64,000 nucleotides of DNA, taken from Streptomyces sp. CG 926. Its GTDB lineage: Bacteria > Actinomycetota > Actinomycetes > Streptomycetales > Streptomycetaceae. A model generated the notes under the pieces. It ran no database searches. It was not told the origin of the DNA and worked only from the letters and a program-made list of their open reading frames with translations. The DNA is taken from assembly GCF_003148825.1 (NCBI RefSeq), contig NZ_QGGZ01000013.1, positions 124,001-188,000 on the forward strand, written 5' to 3'. Below, one piece after another: positions 57,508 to 64,000 of this stretch; within the stretch, counting starts at the first letter, position 1; every line of letters starts with the position of its first letter. The translations under genes were made by a program, and so were the position numbers.

Positions 57508-59924
57508 ACACGCTGTGGCGCTGGGAGTACCCTCGCTACGACCCCAAGAGCGAGCGGCTGGTCGAGGCCATGTGCACCTTGGGCAACGGCCGGTTCGCGA
57601 CCCGAGGCGCGGCCCCCGAAACCGTGGCCGACGACATCCACTACCCGGCGACCTACCTGGCCGGCTGCTACGACCGTCTCACCTCCACGGTCGCCGGACG
57701 CGCCGTCTCCAACGAGGACATGGTCCGGCTGCCGGACTGGACCGCCCTGCGCTACCGCTGCCTCCCCGACGGCGCCCAGCCCGGAGCATGGCTCACCCCG
57801 GACCATCCCACCCAGCGGCACCACAGAGTCTCGCTCGACCTGCGCACCGGGACGCTCACCCGCCGCATGCTGTTCCATGACTCCGACGGCCGCCGACTGG
57901 GCGTCACGCACACTCGCCTGGTCCACATGGCCGATCCCCACCTGGCCGCCCAGCGCACGGTGCTCCGTGCGTACGGCTGGAAGGGCCGGATCGAGATCGC
58001 CTCCGTGCTCGACGGCGACGTGGTCAATGCGGGCGTGGACCGCTACCGCGACCTCGCGGGACGCCATCTCATCAACCACCGGGCCGGGGTGGAGGCCGAA
58101 GGCACGGCCTGGTTGTCCTGCACGACATCGACCTCGCACATCCGCATCGGCCTCGCGATACGAACCTCGGCCCTCTCTCTGGCGCCGGTCAGCAGTGCGT
58201 GCACCGACACCACCAGCACGCAGACCTCCGTCCTGCCGATCAAGCCGGGCAGGCCGGTCGTGTTCGTCAAGACCGCCGCCCTGTTCAGCTCCCTCGACCG
58301 TCCGGTCGCCGATCCCCTGGACCGGAGTATCAGGTACGCGGCAAACGCCCCGGATTTTTCGTCCCTGTGTGCCTCCCACCGAGCCGCCTGGCAACGGTTG
58401 TGGAGCGAAGGTGAATTGAGGGTGGCGGGCGAACCCGGCCGGATCCTGAGGCTGCACGCCTTCCACGTCCTGCAGACCCTCTCACCGCACACCGCCGAGC
58501 TCGACGCCGGCGTGCCCGCCAGAGGCCTGCACGGAGAGGCGTATCGGGGCCACGTCTTCTGGGACGAGCTGTTCGTGCTGCCCTACCTCTCCCTGCACTT
58601 CCCGGAAACCGCGCGTGCTCTGCTGATGTACCGGCACCGGCGGCTGCCCGCCGCTCGGGAAGCGGGGCGCCTGGCAGGCACCGGGGGCGCGATGTTCCCC
58701 TGGCAGAGTGGCAGTTCGGGCGCCGAGGAGACACAGCGGCTGCACCTGAATCCGCGGTCCGGTCGTTGGCTGCCCGACCACTCCCACCTCCAACACCACG
58801 TGAACTCGGCCATCGCCTGGAACGTATGGCAGTACGGCCTGGCCACCGGTGATGCCGGCTTCATGCACGGCCCCGGCGCCGAACTCCTCCTGCACATAGC
58901 CCGGTTCTGGTCCAGCGCCGCTACCTGGGACGCGGGCCTGGGCCGCTACCGGATCCGCGGGGTCGTCGGGCCGGACGAATATCACGACGCCTACCCGGGA
59001 GCCACCGCTCCTGGCATCGACGACAACGCGTACACCAACGTCGCGGCAGCCTGGGTACTTGCCCGCGCCCTCGACCTGTACGGGGACCTTTCAGCCGCTC
59101 GGCGTGCCGACCTCCTTGCGCAGCTCGACCTCGGGGCGAACGATCTCGGCGGCTGGGCGGACATCTCGCACCGGATCTACGTCCCCTTCCACGACGACGT
59201 CATCAGCCAGTTCCACGGCTACGGCGACCTCGTCGAGCTCGACTGGAACGAGTACCGCGCCCGCTACCACGACATCCGCCGCCTGGACCGCATCCTGGAG
59301 GCCGAAGGGGACACCCCCAACCTGTACCAGGCGTCCAAGCAGGCCGACACCCTCATGCTCGGGTACCTCTTCCGGCCCGCTGAGCTGACCCGACTGTTCG
59401 CGCGACTGGGATACGCATTCGACGACCGACTCTGGGCGAGGACGGTGGCGTACTACCTGGACCGGACGTGCCACGGTTCGACGCTCAGCAGCCTCGTCCA
59501 CGGCTGGGTGCTCGCCCGACAGCACGGGGCCCAAGCCTGGCGCTACTGCCAGGAGGCACTCCTGAACGACATCACCGACGTCCAGGGCGGCACCACCGGC
59601 GAAGGTATCCATCTAGGTGCCATGGCAGGCACCCTCGACCTGGTGGAACGCGGCGTCGTGGGACTCGATCCCGGAACCGACGGCCTGCACGTCGACCCGG
59701 TACCACTCACCGAGATTCCCGGATCCGCGTTCTCCGTGTGCTACCTCGGGCACCGGAACCTCCGCATTTCGTTCCGACCGGGCCGGTTCGGCATCAGTGC
59801 TCCGCCGTCGCTCTGCGGCCCACTGCCCCTGGTGTTGCCGGGCGACCGGCACGTGCATGTCGCTCCGGGCCAGGAACGGTGGTTCCGTACGACCGGACCC
59901 CGACCACCGTCCGATCCCGTCTGA
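57504..59924 (+). CDS. Glycoside hydrolase family 65 (disaccharide phosphorylase/hydrolase)
   Basis: 806 residues from GTG 57504. N-terminal beta-sandwich (~1-270), then the (alpha/alpha)6 barrel with VFWDELFVLPYL, acid catalyst Glu near 492 in VVGPDEYHDAY, and the phosphate-site segment YQASKQADTLML; small C-terminal sheet region. Trehalose, kojibiose or maltose phosphorylase is likely; some members hydrolyse trehalose instead. Coupled to the HAD gene. Confidence 0.92.
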   Translation: MNTLWRWEYPRYDPKSERLVEAMCTLGNGRFATRGAAPETVADDIHYPATYLAGCYDRLTSTVAGRAVSNEDMVRLPDWTALRYRCLPDGAQPGAWLTPDHPTQRHHRVSLDLRTGTLTRRMLFHDSDGRRLGVTHTRLVHMADPHLAAQRTVLRAYGWKGRIEIASVLDGDVVNAGVDRYRDLAGRHLINHRAGVEAEGTAWLSCTTSTSHIRIGLAIRTSALSLAPVSSACTDTTSTQTSVLPIKPGRPVVFVKTAALFSSLDRPVADPLDRSIRYAANAPDFSSLCASHRAAWQRLWSEGELRVAGEPGRILRLHAFHVLQTLSPHTAELDAGVPARGLHGEAYRGHVFWDELFVLPYLSLHFPETARALLMYRHRRLPAAREAGRLAGTGGAMFPWQSGSSGAEETQRLHLNPRSGRWLPDHSHLQHHVNSAIAWNVWQYGLATGDAGFMHGPGAELLLHIARFWSSAATWDAGLGRYRIRGVVGPDEYHDAYPGATAPGIDDNAYTNVAAAWVLARALDLYGDLSAARRADLLAQLDLGANDLGGWADISHRIYVPFHDDVISQFHGYGDLVELDWNEYRARYHDIRRLDRILEAEGDTPNLYQASKQADTLMLGYLFRPAELTRLFARLGYAFDDRLWARTVAYYLDRTCHGSTLSSLVHGWVLARQHGAQAWRYCQEALLNDITDVQGGTTGEGIHLGAMAGTLDLVERGVVGLDPGTDGLHVDPVPLTEIPGSAFSVCYLGHRNLRISFRPGRFGISAPPSLCGPLPLVLPGDRHVHVAPGQERWFRTTGPRPPSDPV

Positions 59925-60017
59925 GCAGCACAAACGCCTCGGTCACGGTCTTCTCGCGTGGCGGTGAACACCCGCCGCGCACACGCTGTAGGTAGATGCT
60001 CGAAAGGGGTGAAGCGC

Positions 60018-60467
60018 ATGGACACGCAGCAAGGGGCTCCGCGCATCGTGGTGGGAGTCGACGGGTCGCCTTCTTCCCGGGCCGCGCTGCGCTGGGCGGT
60101 CCGCTACGCGGGCCTCGTGGCCGGCCGGGTGGAGGCGGTGACGGCTTGGGAGATTCCCGGCGAAGCCTCGTGGTCGGCCCCCGCGGTGGACGCCACGTTC
60201 GACGAGGAGGACGCAGAGCGCCTGCTTGTCGAGGAAGTCAGTAGCGTGCTCGGCGATGACGGGGCGTCGCTGGTGCACGAGCGCCTGGTACACGGCCACC
60301 CCGTCGAGGTGCTCGTGGACACCGCCGAGGGCGCCGACATGCTGGTGGTCGGCAGCCGCGGGCGGGGTGGTTTCCGAAGGGCCATGCTCGGCTCGGTGAG
60401 CCAGCAGGTGGCGTTGCACGCGCCCTGCCCGGTGACCATCGTTCGGCCGGACGTGCCGGTCGACTGA
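60018..60467 (+). CDS. Universal stress protein
   Basis: 149 residues from ATG 60018 (AAAGGGG upstream). Single USP domain: IVVGVDGSPSSRAALRWAVR with ADP-ribose/ATP site residues, and the nucleotide loop VVGSRGRGGFRRAMLGSVS (G-x2-G-x9-G-S). ATP-binding class. USPs are the most common members of hypoxia/dormancy regulons in actinobacteria. Confidence 0.93.
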   Translation: MDTQQGAPRIVVGVDGSPSSRAALRWAVRYAGLVAGRVEAVTAWEIPGEASWSAPAVDATFDEEDAERLLVEEVSSVLGDDGASLVHERLVHGHPVEVLVDTAEGADMLVVGSRGRGGFRRAMLGSVSQQVALHAPCPVTIVRPDVPVD

Positions 60468-60618
60468 GTCACGACCGCAGCGTTTCGACGCTTCGCTCCC
60501 GAGAGCCGGGCGATGCTTCTCTCACCTGCTCTTCGGGGTTCCAGTAGGGGGCGCGTGACCAGGGCGAACGAGTTCATGCGCGGGTGCCGGACACCATTCG
60601 AGGACGCGAACGTCCTCC

Positions 60619-60656
60619 GGGCCGACCGGCACCCGACCGACCGGACCACTCGGCCC
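60619..60656. promoter_or_regulatory. OsdR/DevR-like boxes 4 and 5
   Basis: GGGCCGACCGGCAC (60619-60632) and GGACCACTCGGCCC (60643-60656), 24 bp apart start to start, the same spacing class as the 54869/54892 pair. They lie ahead of the flavodoxin operon. Confidence 0.4.
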
Positions 60657-60756
60657 TGGGAAGGTGGCCCCCTCGGCCCTGCGAAAGGCGGGGTGCGCGG
60701 AGTGATCGTGGAACCCGGACGCCAGGGCGGCGCCGCTCACCCGAGAGGTGACCACG

Positions 60757-60852
60757 ATGCAGCGCATACAGATCCGACCCCGGCCGAAGCAGCCGCAGAG
60801 GCCCGCGCCCTTGGACCTGCGCACGCCGTCGGGCCGTCCCCTGCCGTACTGA
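60757..60852 (+). CDS. Possible 31-residue basic peptide
   Basis: ATG 60757 with AGAGGTG eight bases upstream; MQRIQIRPRPKQPQRPAPLD, then L-R-T-P-S-G-R-P-L-P-Y, stop 60850. Very Pro/Arg-rich. No family known; it could also be a chance frame. Confidence 0.3.
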   Translation: MQRIQIRPRPKQPQRPAPLDLRTPSGRPLPY

Positions 60853-60904
60853 CATCTGCCGGCCGCTGCCTCGGGGAACGTCATGGAACCCAAGCGACGC
60901 GTCA

Positions 60905-61060
60905 TTTCGCGTCGGCATCGACTCCCTCTCCGTGGCACCCGACAGCTTCGCCGCCGTCAAGCACCACGTCGCCGCCGCCGAGGAGCGGCGATACGGGGAG
61001 GGCCGAATGGTCCCCGTCGGGAACCGTCCGACTCAAGCGGAGCCGCAGTCGGCCGCGTGA
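60905..61060 (+). pseudogene. C-terminal scrap of a PEP-synthase-like gene
   Basis: In one frame the region reads VGIDSLSVAPDSFAAVKHHV followed by AAAEERR and ends at TGA 61058. The G-I-D-S-(I/L)-S-V-x-P-D-S pattern followed by a helix is the extreme C-terminus of phosphoenolpyruvate synthases. Nothing upstream continues the enzyme, so it is a relic. PEP synthase genes are often found in the same dormancy clusters. Confidence 0.5.
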
Positions 61061-61101
61061 CAGTGGCATCAGCCCCTACGGATGAGCCAAGGAAGTCCGC
61101 C

Positions 61102-61602
61102 ATGACCACCAAGAAAGTCCTGGTCGCGTACGGCACCAAGCACGGAGCCACCGCAGGCATCGCCGAACAGATCGGCAACACCCTTCGTGAGGACGGCCTC
61201 GACGCGGTGGTTCTGCCGGCCGACCACATCGACGACGTTCGAGGCTACGACGCGGTAGTCCTCGGCGGTGCCGTCTACGCCGGACGTTGGAGCAGCAAGG
61301 CCCGGCGCTGTGCCGAACGCAACGCCGACTCGCTGCGGCACCGTCCCGTCTGGCTTTTCAGCAGCGGCCCGCTCGACCGCTCCGCCGAGGAGCACGACAT
61401 TCCCCCCACCCCAGCTGTGGCCCGGCAGATGCAACTCATCGGCGCCCGTGAGCACCAGACGTTCGGAGGCAGTGTCACAGCCCGAACCTCAGGTCTTGTC
61501 GCCCGCTCGATACTCCGGCAGGGCAAGGGAGGGGACTACCGCAACCCCGAACGCATCCGGACCTGGGCGCACCACATCAGCGCCGAGCTGGCCGCTGCCT
61601 GA
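61102..61602 (+). CDS. Flavodoxin-domain protein
   Basis: 166 residues from ATG 61102 (AAGGAAG upstream). FMN phosphate loop VLVAYGTKHGATAGIAEQIG, then VVLGGAVYAGRWSSKARRC and VWLFSSGPLD. Resembles HemG-like flavodoxins and the menaquinone-linked protoporphyrinogen oxidases, without the long-chain insertion. It transfers electrons under low oxygen or stress. Substrate unknown. Confidence 0.88.
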   Translation: MTTKKVLVAYGTKHGATAGIAEQIGNTLREDGLDAVVLPADHIDDVRGYDAVVLGGAVYAGRWSSKARRCAERNADSLRHRPVWLFSSGPLDRSAEEHDIPPTPAVARQMQLIGAREHQTFGGSVTARTSGLVARSILRQGKGGDYRNPERIRTWAHHISAELAAA

Positions 61603-61651
61603 ACGCGACGAGCGGCTCGGTCCGGCCGGCAGGGCAGAGCGGAGGTGACTC

Positions 61652-62248
61652 ATGAACGGTGCAACCGGCGGACCGGAAGGCAACCCGCTCCGGCGCAGGG
61701 CCGACCGCACCCGCACCTTCCTGCGCGCCGCTTACGCCATCGCCTGCGTGATCGCCGTGGTCTTCGCCGTAGCCGTCGGCCGTACGGTCTGGGCGGACGG
61801 CAGCCGCGAGGCCGATACGATCGCGCGCCACCGGCACGCCGTTACGGCCACCACGGTCGGCGCGACCGCTTACCGGGCCGGAGACCGACAAGGTCAGAGA
61901 ACAATCACCGTCGCTCCGGCCACGTGGCACTACCCGGCCCACCGCGCTCACACGGACGCGGTTCCCGTCCCAGCACAGACCCGCAAAGGTGACGACGTGC
62001 GGCTGTGGGTCGATGATCAGGGCAATGCCGCCACCGCGCCGCTGGGCGCAGCTGACATCGCCCTGGAGGCGTTCGCGTTCGGCACGACAGTGCTCACCGC
62101 GATCCTGCTGGTCTCGAGTGCTCTCGTCCGCGTCGGCCTGCGGATCGTGGACGCGCGTAGCGCCCGCGCGTGGGAAGCGGAGTGGGCGGACGTCGAACCC
62201 GTCTGGACCGGCCGTCTTCGCCCCGGTCAGGGAGCGGACGATGGCTGA
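61652..62248 (+). CDS. Rv1733c-like two-helix membrane protein
   Basis: 198 residues from ATG 61652. Two membrane helices (AAYAIACVIAVVFAVAVGRT; ALEAFAFGTTVLTAILLVSS) flank an outside domain of ~90 residues (ATWHYPAHRAHTDAVPVPAQ), with a C-terminal WEAEWADVEPVWTGR signature common to the Rv1733c family, a DosR-regulon antigen in mycobacteria. Overlaps the ATPase start by 8 bp. Confidence 0.85.
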   Translation: MNGATGGPEGNPLRRRADRTRTFLRAAYAIACVIAVVFAVAVGRTVWADGSREADTIARHRHAVTATTVGATAYRAGDRQGQRTITVAPATWHYPAHRAHTDAVPVPAQTRKGDDVRLWVDDQGNAATAPLGAADIALEAFAFGTTVLTAILLVSSALVRVGLRIVDARSARAWEAEWADVEPVWTGRLRPGQGADDG

Positions 62249-64000
62249 CCCTGCCTCCGGGCCGGACCTCGCGCCGGATGTCACGCCGGATCCGCTCGAG
62301 CCCCTCGCCCTGCTCCGTCGTGAGCTCCACACGGGTCCGCTGGGCCTGTCCAGCCGGGAGGCGGCCCGACGACTGGCGGTCTACGGGCCGAACGAGGTGC
62401 GCCGCACCGCGCGGCCGAGTGTCCTGCGGGACCTCCTGCGGCAGTTGCTGCATCCCCTTGCCCTCCTGCTGTGGGCGGCCGCCGCGCTCGCCTTCATCGC
62501 CGCCATCGACGTGCTCGGATGGGCGATCATCGCGGTCGTCCTGGTCAACGCGGGCTTCGCTCTCGTCCAGGAACGACAGGCGGAGAGGGCCGTCGAGACC
62601 TTGGCCGGCTACCTCCCCGCGCTGGCCAAGGTGATCCGCGACGGAAAGCCGCAACACCTGCCCGCCCGAGAGCTGGTCCCCGGCGACCTCATCATCCTCG
62701 AGGAAGGTGATCGGATCCCCGCGGACGCCCGGCTGAGCGAGGGAGGCATCGAAGCCGACCTGTCCATGTTGACCGGGGAGTCCACCCCCGTCGAGCGCTT
62801 GGCCGGCCCCGGTCTCGAGTCGGTGCCGGTGCTCCAGGAACCCAACCTCGTGTTCAGTGGTACCAGTGCCGTCGAGGGACAGGCCCAGGCCGTCGTGTTC
62901 GCCACCGGCGACCACACCGAGCTGGGCCGGATCGCTGCCCTCAGCCGGCGCACCCCCCGCGAGCCGAGTCCGCTGGAGAAGCAGGTCAAGAGAGTTGCCT
63001 GGCTGATCGCGGCGGTGGCTGTCGCCATGGGTGCGGTGTTCCTCGCGACCGGTGTGGCGGTGGGCCTGCCGGTAACGGACTCGCTGATGTTCGCGATCGG
63101 GCTGCTGGTCGCCAACGTTCCGGAAGGGCTTCTCCCTACGATCACCCTGGCGCTGGCGGTGGGCGTCCGTGTCCTCGCCAAGCAGGGCGCGGTGATCAAA
63201 CGGCTGAGCGCGGTGGAGACCCTGGGTTCCACCAACGTGATCTGCACCGACAAGACAGGCACGCTCACCAGGAACGAGATGCGGCTGCACGGTCTGTGGA
63301 CGCCTGAACAGCGCACCGAGTCAGGACCCCGCAGCGCGGAACTCATCCACGAGGCCGCCCTGTGCACGACCGTAGGCCGCGAGAGTGACGGCCGACTGCA
63401 CGGCGACCCGACCGAACTCGCGCTCGTCGAGGGGGCGGCGGAGCACGCCGTGCCCATCGACCCGGGGGACCGGGACGCCTGCCGCCGAGCCTGCTTCCGT
63501 TTCGACCCCCGCCTGCGCCTGATGTCGGTTGTCCAGACTTCGGATCGTGCCCACCTCCGCGTCATCGTCAAGGGCGCCCCGGAGGCCGTCCTGTCCGTGC
63601 TGGGTGACGGGGAGCCGGTACGGCCGGCCCAGGAGGCGGCCGGTGCCTTGGCCGCCGACGGGATGCGGGTGCTGGCCGTCGCCGTCCGCGATCTGCCGGC
63701 GGGAGCCGCAGTTCCGGTGCGGCGACAGCAGGCCGAGCAGAACCTGCACCTTCTCGGACTGGTCGGCCTCTATGATCCTCCGCGTCCAGAAGTCGCGGCC
63801 GCGGTCGCACGGTGCCATGAGGCCGGCCTCACCGTGCACATCGTCACCGGCGACAACGGCGCCACGGCCGCCGCGGTGGCCCGGTCCGTAGGAATCGGCG
63901 TCCCCAACCTGTTGGTGGTCGACCAGTCCGAGGCCGTTGAGGACCACGAACTCGATCATCTCTTGCAGCAGCGTGAAACGGAGATCGTTTTCGCACGGTC
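62241..64000 (+). CDS. Cation-transporting type II P-type ATPase, incomplete at window end
   Basis: Starts at ATG 62241, inside the end of the Rv1733c-like gene, and runs open to position 64000 (about 586 residues). N-terminal cation-ATPase domain (LHTGPLGLSSREAARRLAVY), TGES loop, the M4 segment VANVPEGLLPTITLALAVG typical of Ca2+/Na+-type (P2) pumps, phosphorylation site ICTDKTGTLTRNEM, and TGDNGATAAAVARSVG. The rest of the P domain and C-terminal helices lie outside. Similar to mycobacterial CtpF, also DosR-controlled. Confidence 0.92.
   Translation, partial: MADPASGPDLAPDVTPDPLEPLALLRRELHTGPLGLSSREAARRLAVYGPNEVRRTARPSVLRDLLRQLLHPLALLLWAAAALAFIAAIDVLGWAIIAVVLVNAGFALVQERQAERAVETLAGYLPALAKVIRDGKPQHLPARELVPGDLIILEEGDRIPADARLSEGGIEADLSMLTGESTPVERLAGPGLESVPVLQEPNLVFSGTSAVEGQAQAVVFATGDHTELGRIAALSRRTPREPSPLEKQVKRVAWLIAAVAVAMGAVFLATGVAVGLPVTDSLMFAIGLLVANVPEGLLPTITLALAVGVRVLAKQGAVIKRLSAVETLGSTNVICTDKTGTLTRNEMRLHGLWTPEQRTESGPRSAELIHEAALCTTVGRESDGRLHGDPTELALVEGAAEHAVPIDPGDRDACRRACFRFDPRLRLMSVVQTSDRAHLRVIVKGAPEAVLSVLGDGEPVRPAQEAAGALAADGMRVLAVAVRDLPAGAAVPVRRQQAEQNLHLLGLVGLYDPPRPEVAAAVARCHEAGLTVHIVTGDNGATAAAVARSVGIGVPNLLVVDQSEAVEDHELDHLLQQRETEIVFAR

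Larger units (their letters stand above)
60468..61101. other. 634-bp region with regulatory boxes, a small frame and a relic
   Basis: No full-length gene. It contains two OsdR/DevR-like boxes (60619-60656), a short frame at 60757-60852 and the C-terminal scrap of a PEP-synthase-like gene (60905-61060). Confidence 0.55.

Noticed and set aside
1..64000. tRNA genes, CRISPR arrays, insertion sequences
   Set aside because: No tRNA-like T-loop contexts, no regularly spaced identical repeats, and no transposase motifs were found by reading.

Overview
The window is high-GC DNA with Streptomyces-type gene content: strong codon bias, frequent GTG starts, 4-bp ATGA/GTGA gene overlaps, and families such as DUF6571, SAV_915-like, CinY-like and bL37. 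Streptomyces or a close relative is the best reading. No rRNA, tRNA, CRISPR array or intact insertion sequence was seen.

Layout. (1) 1-5050: eroded accessory DNA, with a phosphotransferase-like gene broken by a 5-bp repeat and an internal scrap of a conjugative coupling protein, followed by a small operon of WXG/DUF6571-type proteins. (2) 5200-35940: about 30 kb devoted largely to potassium and cation homeostasis. It holds kdpF1-kdpD1, a CPA1 Na+/H+ antiporter, kdpE1, a full kdpFABC-kdpE2-kdpD2 operon, a third kdpF next to a KdpD-like protein without a kinase domain, a KimA-like K+ transporter, a stand-alone second kdpB, a second APC-type transporter, and a lysA/SAV_915-like pair. A MerR pair, a short-chain dehydrogenase with bL37, and a PadR/DUF1048/serine hydrolase group are interspersed. 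(3) 36680-43940: a TetR-controlled oxidoreductase, a membrane-anchored ECF sigma factor fused to a zinc finger and lectin domain, and a secreted propeller/LamG protein. (4) 43970-47530: a persulfide/sulfite module with a CstR-like repressor, three rhodanese-containing genes and a TauE exporter. (5) 47960-52130: a PAS/SpoIIE phosphatase, a CinY-like secreted protein and a PfkB sugar kinase. (6) 52338-64000: a dormancy/hypoxia-like set (CBS-BON protein, MBL RNase, alcohol dehydrogenase, XRE-PNPOx protein, HAD plus GH65, universal stress protein, flavodoxin, Rv1733c-like protein, type II P-type ATPase) whose make-up recalls the mycobacterial DosR regulon.

How it may work together. The strongest new pattern is an array of hexamers of the form YTGAYG (variants TTAACG, CTAACG, CATACG) repeated at exactly 11-bp steps. 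It occurs in at least nine intergenic regions, nearly all beside genes of the potassium island. An 11-bp direct repeat is how OmpR/PhoB-family regulators such as KdpE dock. I infer one shared KdpE-type operator linking the kdp operon, both extra transporters, the orphan KdpB, the antiporter and the lysA pair. Three KdpF-like peptides, two of them directly upstream of a sensor-type gene rather than of kdpA, suggest that KdpF paralogues may also partner sensors. Separate palindromes near GGGCCGACCGGCCC mark the dormancy-like region, and TACCCC/GGGGTA palindromes mark the sulfur module.
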